A DNA stretch of 64,000 nucleotides, from positions 310,001 to 374,000 of the forward strand of contig NZ_SLVF01000005.1 in assembly GCF_004345365.1 (NCBI RefSeq), given 5' to 3'. Positions 16,608-24,874 of this stretch are shown piece by piece. Within the stretch, counting starts at the first letter, position 1. Every line of letters starts with the position of its first letter. Under the pieces are notes generated by a model that had not been told where the DNA came from, searched no databases, and worked only from the letters and a program-made list of their open reading frames with translations. Made by a program: the position numbers and the translations under genes. The DNA comes from Kribbella sp. VKM Ac-2568. GTDB lineage: Bacteria > Actinomycetota > Actinomycetes > Propionibacteriales > Kribbellaceae.

Positions 16608-16988
16608 CTAGGCGAGGGCCTTCGCCTTCAAGGTGTCGAACTCGGCCTGCGTGATCGTGCCCGCGGTGAGCAACTCCTGCGCCTTCGCGATCTGCTCCGT
16701 GGGCGACGCCGAACTCCCGGCGACCGACTTGATGTACTCGTCCTGCGCGGCCCTCGCACTTCCCCACGCCGCCGACTGACGCTCGGCCATGCCCCGTCCG
16801 CGCGCTATCAGGTACACCAGGGCGGTCAGGAACGGGAAGATGATCAGGCAGATCACCCAGATCGCCTTGACCCACCCCGACACGTCCTTGTCGCGGAACA
16901 GGTCGGTGAGGATGTTGAACAGCACCATCAGGTACGCGATGAACGCGAAGCTGACGATGATGAACCAGATGATGTCCCAGAAACTCAT
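16608..16988 (-). CDS. PLDc_N / SHOCT domain membrane protein
   Basis: 126 residues. Two hydrophobic helices (IIWFIIVSFAFIAYLMVLF and KAIWVICLIIFPFLTALVYL) form a PLDc_N-type anchor. After a short linker the C-terminal SHOCT motif appears: EQIAKAQELLTAGTITQAEFDTLKAKAL (about residues 98-125). SHOCT domains are short oligomerisation or DNA-tethering modules. The start overlaps the upstream RDD gene stop by 4 bases (ATGA), making it the last gene of a three-gene operon. Confidence 0.9.
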   Translation of the reverse strand: MSFWDIIWFIIVSFAFIAYLMVLFNILTDLFRDKDVSGWVKAIWVICLIIFPFLTALVYLIARGRGMAERQSAAWGSARAAQDEYIKSVAGSSASPTEQIAKAQELLTAGTITQAEFDTLKAKALA

Positions 16989-17590
16989 GACTGCATCCCT
17001 TCGCTGTCGCGCCGATCAGTTGCGGTCGGCGACGAGTTGAACAGCTCGCCGCGCGTCGTGCGCGGGAGTTCGGCCGAGTCGCCCGTGGCGTTGGCTCGGA
17101 TCAGGAAGTCGGACAACGGGCCGGGGAGCTCGGCGGGCCGTTCACCCCAGTCGTAGACCACCGCGGTCCCGGCGATCAGGTCGTGCAGCGCGCGATGCTC
17201 ACGCTGGAACACGATCAGGACGAACCCGAGACCGAGCAGCAGCACGCTCAGCGGGAAGACACAGACGCGCAGGAAGGCCCGGCGGGGCCGAACCGTTCCG
17301 CCGTCGGCCCGCACGACCCTGAGCCCGACGATTGCTTTGCCCGGTGTTCGCGCGGTGATCGCGAGACAGCCGAACGCGTAACAGAAGGCCCAGACCAGCA
17401 GGGCCACCGTCGCCGCGGGTCCCGACGAGTCTTCCTTGATCGACTTGTCCAGGAAGGCCGTGGTCAGCAGATCCAGCCCCGCCAGCCCGAGCGTGAAGGA
17501 CGCGAACACGATCAGTACGTCGAGCACCGCGGCCGCGGCCCTGCTCACGGCGCCCGCGTAATGACCGGTGATGGTGAGGCGTCCGCTCAT
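16985..17590 (-). CDS. RDD-family membrane protein
   Basis: 201 residues from the ATG at 17590, preceded by GGAGGAG. The long in-frame upstream extension is rejected because it runs through the neighbouring gene. RDD signatures are AGAVSRAAAAVLDVLIVF (first helix), TPGKAIVGLRVVRADGG and QREHRALHDLIAGTAVVYD. RDD proteins are small polytopic membrane proteins, some implicated in transport. Both ends overlap neighbours by ATGA, so the operon is repeat protein, RDD, SHOCT. Confidence 0.92.
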   Translation of the reverse strand: MSGRLTITGHYAGAVSRAAAAVLDVLIVFASFTLGLAGLDLLTTAFLDKSIKEDSSGPAATVALLVWAFCYAFGCLAITARTPGKAIVGLRVVRADGGTVRPRRAFLRVCVFPLSVLLLGLGFVLIVFQREHRALHDLIAGTAVVYDWGERPAELPGPLSDFLIRANATGDSAELPRTTRGELFNSSPTATDRRDSEGMQS

Positions 17591-18150
17591 GCCTCCTCCA
17601 GAAGCAGCGGCGGTGCCGACGGCTGCGACGGCGTGTCCCTGCGCAGCAGGTGGTTGACCACCCTGGCGAGTACCGCGTCCAGCCCGGCGAGTTGCCTGCG
17701 GGCCAGGTCGAGCGCCGAGCCGGCCACCCGGCTGGTGCTCTGGGCAACGATGTCGGGTACTCCGGATCGCTGCACCAGCCCTTCGAGATCCACGTCCTGC
17801 AGCAGCGCGTCGAGATCCACGGTCGCGAGGATGCGGTTGAGGTCGATGCGCTCGATCAGCCGCTCCATGTCGATCCGGTCGATCAGCCGGTCCATGTCGA
17901 TCCGGTCGATCAGGTGTTCGAGGTCGATCCGGTCGATCAGCCGGTCGACCTCGATCCGATCCAGCAGGTGGTTCGCGTCCACCTTCGCCAGCAGCCGGTT
18001 GATGTCGATCCGGTCGACGAGCGCGTCGACATCGACGTGCTGGAGGATGATGTCCGGCTGCACCGTCTCGACGACCCGGCCCGTGACCTTGCCCGCGAGC
18101 CGGCCGAGTAACTGGCCAGGACCACCCGACGATTCGGCCGGAGCGCTCAT
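17587..18150 (-). CDS. 9-residue tandem repeat protein, first gene of RDD operon
   Basis: 187 residues. From about residue 32 to 130 the protein is built of consecutive 9-residue units of the form hydrophobic-D-R-L-I-D-R-I-D, for example VDRLIDRID, LEHLIDRID, MDRLIDRID, MERLIERID. Hydrophobic residues recur at positions 1, 4, 5 and 8, and acidic residues at 2 and 9. A helical tail (ALDLARRQLAGLDAVLARVVNHLLRR) ends the protein. No signal peptide is seen. The regular period suggests a rod- or solenoid-like scaffold. Comparable repeat proteins occur with RDD genes in actinomycetes (recalled, not checked). Function is unknown; partnership with the RDD protein is inferred from coupling. Confidence 0.85.
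   Translation of the reverse strand: MSAPAESSGGPGQLLGRLAGKVTGRVVETVQPDIILQHVDVDALVDRIDINRLLAKVDANHLLDRIEVDRLIDRIDLEHLIDRIDMDRLIDRIDMERLIERIDLNRILATVDLDALLQDVDLEGLVQRSGVPDIVAQSTSRVAGSALDLARRQLAGLDAVLARVVNHLLRRDTPSQPSAPPLLLEEA
17788..18057. repeat. Ten 27-bp coding repeats in the 9-residue repeat gene
   Basis: The DNA encoding residues 32-121 consists of ten 27-bp units, with repeated phrases such as GATCCGGTCGATCAGCCGGT on the + strand. The central units are nearly identical, so the array can expand or contract by slippage without breaking the frame. Confidence 0.85.
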
Positions 18151-18296
18151 CAGTGCTCCCTCCTGTCCGTCCGGTCCCGGCTCGACGCGGGCTGCGAGGT
18201 GGACCGTACGGCCGCTGCGGCCCCCACCGCATCACCCCCGGCGGGCGACGCCGTCACCAGGAACCAGCCTCACCACCCGTCACGGGTGACTCAGGG

Positions 18297-18458
18297 CTAG
18301 GCCAGCCAGATGACGATTCCGGTCAGGCCGTTCAGGACGCCGGCGACGCCGGCCCGGACGGCGGCCGCGGCGCGGGCGAGGGCGAAGGAGGCCGGGTCGT
18401 ACGTCGAGGACACGCCGAGCCCTCGCCGCGGAACGAGGCGCCGGTCCAAGTCGGGCAC
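18297..18458 (-). CDS. Small hypothetical protein, 53 residues
   Basis: A short frame from a GTG at 18458, starting MPDLDRRLVPRRGLG and ending AGVLNGLTGIVIWLA. Nearly every codon ends in G or C, as in true genes here, while the other frames of this stretch do not. The C-terminal half (SFALARAAAAVRAGVAGVL) is an Ala/Val-rich helix that could insert into or lie along a membrane. A CGAGGGG sequence 11-17 bases upstream is a fair ribosome site. No homologue is recognised. It lies between the DUF3892 gene and the repeat-protein operon on the same strand. Confidence 0.5.
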   Translation of the reverse strand: MPDLDRRLVPRRGLGVSSTYDPASFALARAAAAVRAGVAGVLNGLTGIVIWLA

Positions 18459-18557
18459 TCCCGTGCAGACCCCTCGTGCCCAGGAGACCTCGCAGCTGAC
18501 GCACTGACCCCGCCTAGGCTGGTGCGGCCCGTCTCCGGATTGTTGCTGACGGCCCCC

Positions 18558-18920
18558 TCAGCGCGAGCGGAACAGCCCTGGGCGACGGTGGTTGGGGCCT
18601 CGATGACTGTGGACGACCTGCCAGAACCGCGGCAGGTCCAGCAACGCGTCGGCGGATTCGTCGTCAGGGTTGCTGCACAGGTAGCGGTGGGAATCGACGC
18701 CGGCGACGAAGACCTTCGGCCCCCGAGTTCCGTCTGGCGCTTGGACATAGGCGCGGCCGCCGCCGGTGCTCAGCCAGCGGATGAGGTCGTCGGCCGAACT
18801 CTCCTCGGAGTCACCGGACGGGCACTCCCAGCGAACGGTCGCGATCCCGCGCAGGCCGTCCCAGCCTTCGGCCATGCCGATCGCCGTGATCGACAACGTC
18901 GTATAACTTGCCAGGCTCAT
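18558..18920 (-). CDS. DUF3892 domain protein
   Basis: 120 residues from the ATG at 18920. The upstream open frame is rejected because the domain begins at LSITAIGMAEGWDGLRGIAT. Family landmarks are the I-T-x-I start, ADDLIRWLSTGGGRAYVQAPDG and HRYLCSNPDDESADALLDLPRF. DUF3892 proteins are small and uncharacterised, often in stress-related neighbourhoods. A weak GAGGAAG lies 13 bases upstream of the start. Confidence 0.8.
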   Translation of the reverse strand: MSLASYTTLSITAIGMAEGWDGLRGIATVRWECPSGDSEESSADDLIRWLSTGGGRAYVQAPDGTRGPKVFVAGVDSHRYLCSNPDDESADALLDLPRFWQVVHSHRGPNHRRPGLFRSR

Positions 18921-19098
18921 CGATCGACGCACGCTTCCTCTAGCAACCGTCCTTCGCATACTGGCACTCACCCGGCCCACCCCGGAAGGGGTCAGCCATC
19001 GGTCCCGAGTACTGAGATTCGCCGCCGCGCCGACCACGCAGTACACCGGCACCGAGAGTGAACGAACCGGCACTCAGGCGGACCATTGAGCAGTCGTA

Positions 19099-19593
19099 TC
19101 AGCTGGCGAACATCTCGCGGAGGGCGGCTTCCTGCTCGTCCGACAGGTTGGACTGGATGAGTTGCGGCTTCTGGAGCCCGGTCGCCTGGAACGTGTCCCT
19201 GACCTTGTCCTGAACCACGTCACTCGACATCAGGAAGAGCGCCGAGGTCCCGGGGGTGATCTGATCGCGCGCAGCCTTGATGAACTCGTCGTCGATCCCC
19301 ACATCGGCCAGCGACCCCGCCAGCGCACCCGAGGCAGCTCCGATGGCAGCACCCGCGAGCGGCATCAGGAAGATCATCCCGAAGAGCATTCCCCAGAACA
19401 TCCCACCGATCGCACCGGCTCCGGTCAGATTGCGCAACTGCCGGGTCTTGGGCCTCCGCGCCTCCGGCTGCCACGACACCGACGCGGCATCATGCACCTT
19501 GATCAGCTCCTGCTTCGCCAACGCCTCCAAGGTGGCGATCGCCTGATTGGCCCCGTCCCAGCTCGCGAACTTCCAGACCGTCAGTGTCGCCAT
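19099..19593 (-). CDS. DUF1269-family membrane protein
   Basis: 164 residues from the ATG at 19593, preceded by GGGAGTGGGCG. The N-terminal alpha/beta part (LTVWKFASWDGANQAIATLE) is followed by a glycine-rich double helix (AIGGMFWGMLFGMIFLMPLAGAAIGAASGALAG) and a C-terminal alpha/beta half with ITPGTSALFLM, typical of DUF1269. Function is unknown; relatives are often induced by osmotic or general stress. Transcribed alone. Confidence 0.9.
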   Translation of the reverse strand: MATLTVWKFASWDGANQAIATLEALAKQELIKVHDAASVSWQPEARRPKTRQLRNLTGAGAIGGMFWGMLFGMIFLMPLAGAAIGAASGALAGSLADVGIDDEFIKAARDQITPGTSALFLMSSDVVQDKVRDTFQATGLQKPQLIQSNLSDEQEAALREMFAS

Positions 19594-19815
19594 CGCCCAC
19601 TCCCATCGCACGCACCTGTGATCAGTCCCAGGCTCCTGCCACGCCAACGCGCTCGCCTCACCCCGACTGGGTGACGCGTGGGTAGAACTAACCATGCCGC
19701 CGGGTTGCGTTGGATGGTTCTGCCGATGCGAGGGCGCCGCAGTACTTCCTAGCGTGAAGCCGTCAGATCCAGTTGAGCAACGACGGCCCGGGCCAGTCCT
19801 GGGTGGAGGGCTCCC

Positions 19816-20934
19816 ATGACGGCTACCAGCTCCGAACGCTTCGAGACCGTGGTCATCGGCGGCGGTCAGGCCGGCCTGGCCGTCGGGTACTACCTGGCGA
19901 AGCAAGACCAGTCCTTTGTCATCCTGGACGGCGGCGAGCGGCTCGGCGACCCCTGGCGCAACCGATGGGACTCCCTGCGGGTCTTCACACCCGCTCGCTA
20001 TGACGGGCTGCCCGGTTGGGCCTTCCCCGCGCCCGGCTGGTCGTACCCGGCCAAGGAGGAGGTGGCCGACTACCTCGAGTCGTACGCAACCCGCTTCCGG
20101 CTTCCTGTCCGCACCGGGACTCGCGTGGACGGTCTCTGGCGCGAGAACGACCGGTACGTCGTCACCTCCGGGCTGAGCCGGTACTACGCAGACAACGTGG
20201 TCGTGGCAACGGGCGGCTATCAGGCGCCGCGGATCCCCGCCTTCGCCGCTGAGCTCGATCGGGAGATCCTTCAGCTCCATTCGAGCCAGTACCGAAACCC
20301 TTCGCAGCTCCGGCAGGGCAGTGTCCTGGTGGTCGGCGCCGGCAACTCGGGTGCCGAGATCGCCGTCGAAGCCTCAGCGGAGCACCAGACCTGGCTGGCC
20401 GGACGGGACACGGGTCAGGAGCCGCTCCGCGCCGGGGCTCTCCTGGATCGATTCCTCACGCCGCCGTTCTGGTTCCTGCTCTCGCACGTGCTCACCGTGC
20501 GCACTCCGATCGGCCGAAAGGCCAGAGACCAACTCTCCAACCGAGGACTCCCTCTCGCACGAGTCAGGCGCCGGGATCTCACCCGAGCGGGGATCGAGCG
20601 CCTGCCCCGCGTCACCGCAGTACGCGACGGCCTGCCAATGACCGCCGACGGCAGAGTCCACGACGTCGCCAACGTGATCTGGTGCACCGGCTTCGTCCCC
20701 GACTTCCACTGGATGGACCTGCCTGTCCTCGACCAGGACGGCAAGCCGAAGCACACCCGCGGCGTAGTCCCCTCCCACCCCGGCCTCTACTTCACCGGCC
20801 TCTTCTTCCTCTCCACAGCCGCCTCCCCCCTGATCGGCGGCACCCCCAGAGACGCCCGCTACATCACCCACCACCTCGCCCACCGCCCAAAGCCCGCCAG
20901 AACACCCCAAACAGCCAAGCACCCGTCGGACTGA
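19816..20934 (+). CDS. Flavin-containing monooxygenase-like NAD(P)/FAD oxidoreductase
   Basis: 372 residues. The FAD fold starts VVIGGGQAGLAVGYYL (GxGxxG, about residue 12), and the NADPH fold has VVGAGNSGAEIAVE (about residue 170). DPWRNRWDSLRVFTP and the late ATG-type loop NVIWCTGFVPDFHWMDLPV match the CzcO/YpdA-like group. It likely oxidises a small organic substrate with NADPH and O2; substrate unknown. The ribosome site is GGAGGGCTCCC just before ATG. It appears monocistronic. Confidence 0.9.
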   Translation: MTATSSERFETVVIGGGQAGLAVGYYLAKQDQSFVILDGGERLGDPWRNRWDSLRVFTPARYDGLPGWAFPAPGWSYPAKEEVADYLESYATRFRLPVRTGTRVDGLWRENDRYVVTSGLSRYYADNVVVATGGYQAPRIPAFAAELDREILQLHSSQYRNPSQLRQGSVLVVGAGNSGAEIAVEASAEHQTWLAGRDTGQEPLRAGALLDRFLTPPFWFLLSHVLTVRTPIGRKARDQLSNRGLPLARVRRRDLTRAGIERLPRVTAVRDGLPMTADGRVHDVANVIWCTGFVPDFHWMDLPVLDQDGKPKHTRGVVPSHPGLYFTGLFFLSTAASPLIGGTPRDARYITHHLAHRPKPARTPQTAKHPSD

Positions 20935-21046
20935 CGCGTCTGCCGGACCGCAACCTTTGGGGCGTAGGCCGCATCGATCAAGGTATGAGACCAAAAGGAT
21001 CGATCGAGAGACCAACTGCGAGAGCGCTGGCACGCCAGTGACTCTG

Positions 21047-22009
21047 ATGCAGGCCGCTGATGTACTACCGGACGGGTACACGATCCGGGCTCCTGAGCCG
21101 GACGATGCCGAGGGGATCTTCGATCTCATCTCGGCCTACAACACGGCAGTCGCCGGAGTCGCCGACTGCACTCTGAACAGCGTCGCCGACCACCTCGTCG
21201 AGCCCGGCTTCGACCGCGAGACCGACGGCTTCCTGGTGCTCGCCGCAGACGGTCTGCCGGTCGGTTACGGAACCGCCTTCGCCAAGGGTGACCGGAAAGC
21301 GATCGAGATCGAGGTGGCGTCGCAGCAGCCGAAGATCGCTGCCTGGCTCTTCGACCGGACGCTGCGGCGCGCCCAGGAGATGGGCCGCGACGGCGGCCAT
21401 GCCGAGATCACCGTCGACATCTGCGTCTTCCGCGCCGACGAATCACTGCGCACTCTGCTGGCCGACCAGGACTTCACCACCGGTACGACGTACCACCAGA
21501 TGCGGATCGATCACACCCGACCGGTTGCCACCCCGGAGACACCCACAGGCGTCGTCGTACGCCGCGGTGCGTACGACGACGCCACCCGCAGGACAGCTCA
21601 CGAGATCGTCATCGAGTGCTTCAGCGGCCAGTACAACTTCACTCCTCGCCCGCACGACGAGTGGATCGAGTACTTCGAGGCCAGTTCTACCTTCGACTGG
21701 TCCCAGTTCACCCTGCTCGAGGTCGACGGGCGGGCAGTTGCCGTCCGCATCTGCAACGACGGGTTCGTCGAGCCAGAGAACTCCGGCTACATCGGCACGC
21801 TCGTCGTCCTCGAGGAGTTCCGTGGGCGTGGTCTGGCGAAGTTCCTGCTGCGCGACGCCTTCGCCCGCGATGCAACCGATGGGCGAGCCGGCACGATCCT
21901 GCACGTCGACACCAACAACCCCACCCCGGCCCTCGGCCTCTACCTGTCGGTCGGCATGGCCCCCACCCTCGTCTTCGACGGCTGGCGCAGCGTCATTCCA
22001 GTCACCTAG
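21047..22009 (+). CDS. Tandem-GNAT acetyltransferase
   Basis: About 320 residues (ATG at 21047; a GTG at 21038 is equally possible). There are two GNAT halves: an N-terminal degenerate one (YTIRAPEPDDAEGIFDLISAYN) and a C-terminal active-looking one with LVVLEEFRGRGLAKFLLRDAFARD (acetyl-CoA loop) and HVDTNNPTPALGLYLSVGM. Such two-domain GNATs include mycothiol synthase, but the specific motifs of MshD are not evident. A hairpin immediately follows the stop. Confidence 0.85.
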   Translation: MQAADVLPDGYTIRAPEPDDAEGIFDLISAYNTAVAGVADCTLNSVADHLVEPGFDRETDGFLVLAADGLPVGYGTAFAKGDRKAIEIEVASQQPKIAAWLFDRTLRRAQEMGRDGGHAEITVDICVFRADESLRTLLADQDFTTGTTYHQMRIDHTRPVATPETPTGVVVRRGAYDDATRRTAHEIVIECFSGQYNFTPRPHDEWIEYFEASSTFDWSQFTLLEVDGRAVAVRICNDGFVEPENSGYIGTLVVLEEFRGRGLAKFLLRDAFARDATDGRAGTILHVDTNNPTPALGLYLSVGMAPTLVFDGWRSVIPVT

Positions 22010-22016
22010 CGTCTAC

Positions 22017-22043
22017 GCAGCCCAGTCGGCCACCCTGGGCTGC
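22017..22043 (+). terminator. Hairpin terminator after GNAT gene
   Basis: Perfect 9-bp arms GCAGCCCAG / CTGGGCTGC around a 9-base loop, 8 bases after the stop codon. Only a weak T-rich tail (GTTGTTC) follows, so termination may need Rho or be partial. Confidence 0.55.
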
Positions 22044-22123
22044 GCCGGGTTGTTCACCAGTTGGTCAGGAAGGTGTTCTAGGTTCGCGGTACTGGGCCGT
22101 CGGGTGCTGAGGAGAACAGGTCG

Positions 22124-22366
22124 ATGAGTGGTGACGAGCACGAGCAGGGTCCGCTGCACCTCGAGGTCGGGAGGGGGCACCTGCCCGCGGTCGAGGCGAT
22201 CCCTGAGCTCGGCCTACCGGAAGGTGAAGAGGCTCTCGCCGAGGCCGAGGAGGAGGTCGGGTTCGACCTCGGGATCGACGTCGCCCAGCCACTGGTCCAG
22301 CCGGACGGTGAAAGCTTCGACATCGCCGTCGACCTCGCCTACGGCAACGACCCCCACGAATCCTGA
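22124..22366 (+). CDS. Small acidic hypothetical protein
   Basis: 80 residues, strongly acidic (LPEGEEALAEAEEEVGFDLGIDV in the middle). Codon third positions are almost all G or C, and AGGAGA lies 8 bases before ATG, so the gene is probably real. There is no signal peptide or membrane helix, and no recognised family. It ends 10 bases from the convergent end of the PIN-domain gene. It is not on that gene's strand, so it is not in the usual antitoxin position. Confidence 0.65.
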   Translation: MSGDEHEQGPLHLEVGRGHLPAVEAIPELGLPEGEEALAEAEEEVGFDLGIDVAQPLVQPDGESFDIAVDLAYGNDPHES

Positions 22367-22376
22367 GGGACGCCGG

Positions 22377-22772
22377 CTAGAACAGCACCTCGATAGAGGC
22401 CAGGGGCACGACTCCCTTCACTGCGCGGCTGAGCTCCTCGTCGAGTGTGATGAACGCGTCCGCCTGCAGTTGCGTCAGTGCGACGTACTCCGCGTCGAGG
22501 GTGTCAGCCCACCCGAGCTGATCAGCGATCTTCCAGGCGACGCTCTGAAGGACGCGGTCTCCGAGCAGCCGGAGTCGCAACGCACGCACATAGTTGAGCC
22601 GGCGACCTGCCTCCTTCTTGGTCAGCTCACCATCGCGTACGGCTTTGTACAGGGCCGACAGCATCTGTGAGCGAAGAAGCGTCGGCGCCAGAAGCTGATG
22701 CTCAGCGGCGATCACAGCCTCGTCACCGGCCAAGCGAAGCGCGACGTCAGGACCGATCACGTACCTCGCCAT
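22377..22772 (-). CDS. PIN-domain (VapC-like) protein without adjacent antitoxin
   Basis: 131 residues from the ATG at 22772, preceded by GAGAGGTGA. PIN-fold landmarks are YVIGPDVALRL (first Asp), LLAPTLLRSQMLSALYKAV (where many VapC proteins have Glu, here Gln), ADTLDAEYVALTQLQADAF (Asp and Glu) and ITLDEEL (last Asp). PIN proteins are Mg-dependent RNases, often toxins. No VapB-like gene lies upstream: only 23 bases separate it from the toroid-protein gene. So it is either an orphan toxin or a domesticated nuclease with a changed acidic residue. Confidence 0.78.
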   Translation of the reverse strand: MARYVIGPDVALRLAGDEAVIAAEHQLLAPTLLRSQMLSALYKAVRDGELTKKEAGRRLNYVRALRLRLLGDRVLQSVAWKIADQLGWADTLDAEYVALTQLQADAFITLDEELSRAVKGVVPLASIEVLF

Positions 22773-22795
22773 AGCTGTCACCTCTCTAGCTGACG

Positions 22796-23713
22796 TCAGC
22801 GCTGGTCGTACCAGCGGAGTACACGGAGAGCCCGGAGGGTGTTCCAACGGCTGGGGTTGCCTTCAGATTCGTCGAGGTCGAGCTGGGTTTCGCCCGGGTG
22901 GCGGTTCTCCAGGAGCCAGCGGCCGTCGTCGGTGCGTTTCTTCTCGACCAGTGCGACGGCCTCTTCCAGGCGCTCGTCCGGTACTGCGGACGCATCGCGG
23001 AGGTAGTCGAGGGCGCGGAGTACGTCGTAGAAGTAGTACGTCGGGAAGGAGAACTGCGACCAGTCCGGATCGATCACCTCGCCGGTGGACAGCCGGTGGA
23101 GGAGGCGGCGCTCGACGAGGTACGCCTGGCCCCGCAGGCGCGCGGCCGTCAGTTCCGGGGTGACGCCCGTCGCGCGCTCGTGCTCGAGGAGACCCTCGAG
23201 CACGCAGATCGTGCTGTGGAAGGACCCTCGGGTCGAGCCGCGCTCCTGCTCGCAGTTCCACCCGCCGTCGCTCAGCTGGTCGCCCAGGAGCCGGTCGACG
23301 ATCACCCGCACGTCCTGGCCGTAGTACGACCCGAGCGCCACCGCCAGACCGTTGATGCACGGCTCGACCTCGCCGTCGAAGAACGGCAGGTCGTCGTACT
23401 CCCACTTGGCGTTCTCGCGCACCGGAACCACCGCGCGCCGGGCTGGTTCGCTCCGCGGGTCGAGGCCGAGGTTGCGCAGGAGCGACAGGGTCCACGCCGT
23501 TGAAGTCCAGCTGGGGAAGTATGTCCCGCCACCCCACCGGCCGTCCGGTTCCTGCAACGCGAGCAGCTGGGCGCCCCAGCCTTCCACCGCAACCCGGGCA
23601 CGCTCGGCCGCGACCGCTTCGTCCCCAGCATCGGTCAGGTCGCGCATGACCTGCCAGCGGATCGACGGATCCGAGTCCAGCAACCACTCCACGACAGCCA
23701 CGGCTGCTCCCAT
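22796..23713 (-). CDS. Squalene-cyclase-like alpha/alpha-toroid protein
   Basis: 305 residues of repeated helical hairpins with QW-like repeats: LLALQEPDGRWGGGTYFPSWTSTAWTLSLLRNLG, LLGDQLSDGGWNCEQE and KKRTDDGRWLLENRHPGETQL. These match the terpene cyclase/prenyltransferase barrel. The DxDD catalytic motif of class II cyclases is not present and the length is about half of a squalene-hopene cyclase, so catalytic activity is doubtful. It is first of a likely two-gene unit with the PIN gene. Confidence 0.8.
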   Translation of the reverse strand: MGAAVAVVEWLLDSDPSIRWQVMRDLTDAGDEAVAAERARVAVEGWGAQLLALQEPDGRWGGGTYFPSWTSTAWTLSLLRNLGLDPRSEPARRAVVPVRENAKWEYDDLPFFDGEVEPCINGLAVALGSYYGQDVRVIVDRLLGDQLSDGGWNCEQERGSTRGSFHSTICVLEGLLEHERATGVTPELTAARLRGQAYLVERRLLHRLSTGEVIDPDWSQFSFPTYYFYDVLRALDYLRDASAVPDERLEEAVALVEKKRTDDGRWLLENRHPGETQLDLDESEGNPSRWNTLRALRVLRWYDQR

Positions 23714-23906
23714 CCCCAGGCTTCACTCCAGGTCGGGAGACTAGCCCGCGAGCGGTCGCTAACCCAGCTCCCAGAAGACAGCGATGTGGTACGCCGCGCA
23801 GATGTCGACGTCGAGGACGTACGGCGCGGGCCGCCCGCGGCGGATAGTCCGTCTCCAGGGCTGACTGCTGTCGACACCCGGCCGGGCTCTGCCCGATGAT
23901 CAGGTC

Positions 23907-24794
23907 GTGAGCTCCGGAGAAACCGCAGCGGAGTGGGCGCTCCGTCAGGTCGAGGCCGTGCGGGATCAACCGGCGGCTCGTCTTGAGCTGATCGCTCGCA
24001 CGTACCGCGGACCGACCGGCCGGGCACCTCGGCACCTACCCTTCCGCCGGTCGGCGATGAGCTTCATCCGCTGGCAGATCAACCGTGGCGTTCTGGCGCC
24101 ACTGACCGCAGACCCTCCAGGTAGTCCATGGTGGCGGGCGGTCAACGAGCGACTGCTGCGCGATGGCTGCGAGGCCGTCGCCCGCAGCGGCGGATTGAGC
24201 GGTACTCCGTCGTCCCACGCCGTCGAGCAGTGGATGGCGTTCGTCTCTGACCCAACCGCCGGCACGTGGTACCAGGCACACAACGCCAGCATCACCTCCG
24301 CCTACCTCGACCATCGTGACCTGGCGGACGCCGAAAGCCGTCCCGAGCGGTTCTTTCTGAACGTCGTACTGCTGCGGGTCCTCTACGCGCATGCCTTGGT
24401 CGAGGCGCCACGTCTCGCCCTCGGCCGACTCGCGTCCCTCGGACCGCTTCTCGGCGATCCCCGACTCTGGATCCCCGGAGTTTTCGTGTCGCTGTCGCGG
24501 GTTCTTCCCGACCGCTATCCGCTCGGCGACGAGGTCGCCGCGTACGTCGCCGCGGAGCGCAACATCGGCCAGATTCTGGACTACGGTCTCGTCAGACCCC
24601 GGCTGCAACAGCTCTACGGATGGTCCGCCCAGCAACTCGCCGAGCCGGCTCTCCTCGAGTGCATCCGCGAAGGCAGCCCCACCTATGCCTGGTCCTTCGC
24701 CGATCGGGCCGTCTGGCATCCCGCGCGACTTGCCCCGGCTGTCCGCGCAATCGAACGCGTCGCGCCACCGACCAACCACTGGGAGCAGCGATAA
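23907..24794 (+). CDS. Hypothetical protein, 295 residues
   Basis: No family recognised. The protein is largely helical with Arg-rich and aromatic stretches (FRRSAMSFIRWQINRGVL near residue 50; DPTAGTWYQAHNASITSAYLDH near residue 115; DRYPLGDEVAAYVAAERNIGQILDYG near residue 200). No signal peptide or clear membrane helix is seen. The GTG start is inferred from frame and codon usage. It lies ahead of a small helical-protein gene on the same strand (81 bases). Confidence 0.72.
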   Translation: MSSGETAAEWALRQVEAVRDQPAARLELIARTYRGPTGRAPRHLPFRRSAMSFIRWQINRGVLAPLTADPPGSPWWRAVNERLLRDGCEAVARSGGLSGTPSSHAVEQWMAFVSDPTAGTWYQAHNASITSAYLDHRDLADAESRPERFFLNVVLLRVLYAHALVEAPRLALGRLASLGPLLGDPRLWIPGVFVSLSRVLPDRYPLGDEVAAYVAAERNIGQILDYGLVRPRLQQLYGWSAQQLAEPALLECIREGSPTYAWSFADRAVWHPARLAPAVRAIERVAPPTNHWEQR

Positions 24795-24874
24795 GACCGT
24801 CGACACCGGCCGTGGCACGTGAACTCTTCGGTCTCGGTATTGCGCCACCGCACCAGCAGAGCAACGGTAGAAAC

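Noticed and set aside
17591-18235. Upstream extension of the RDD frame
   Set aside because: The extra part is the antisense-like shadow of the 9-residue repeat gene. The RDD domain, ribosome site and ATGA overlap all fit the start at 17590.
22124-22772. Toxin-antitoxin pair formed by the acidic protein and the PIN protein
   Set aside because: The two genes are convergent rather than co-directional, and the acidic protein has no DNA-binding N-terminus typical of VapB.
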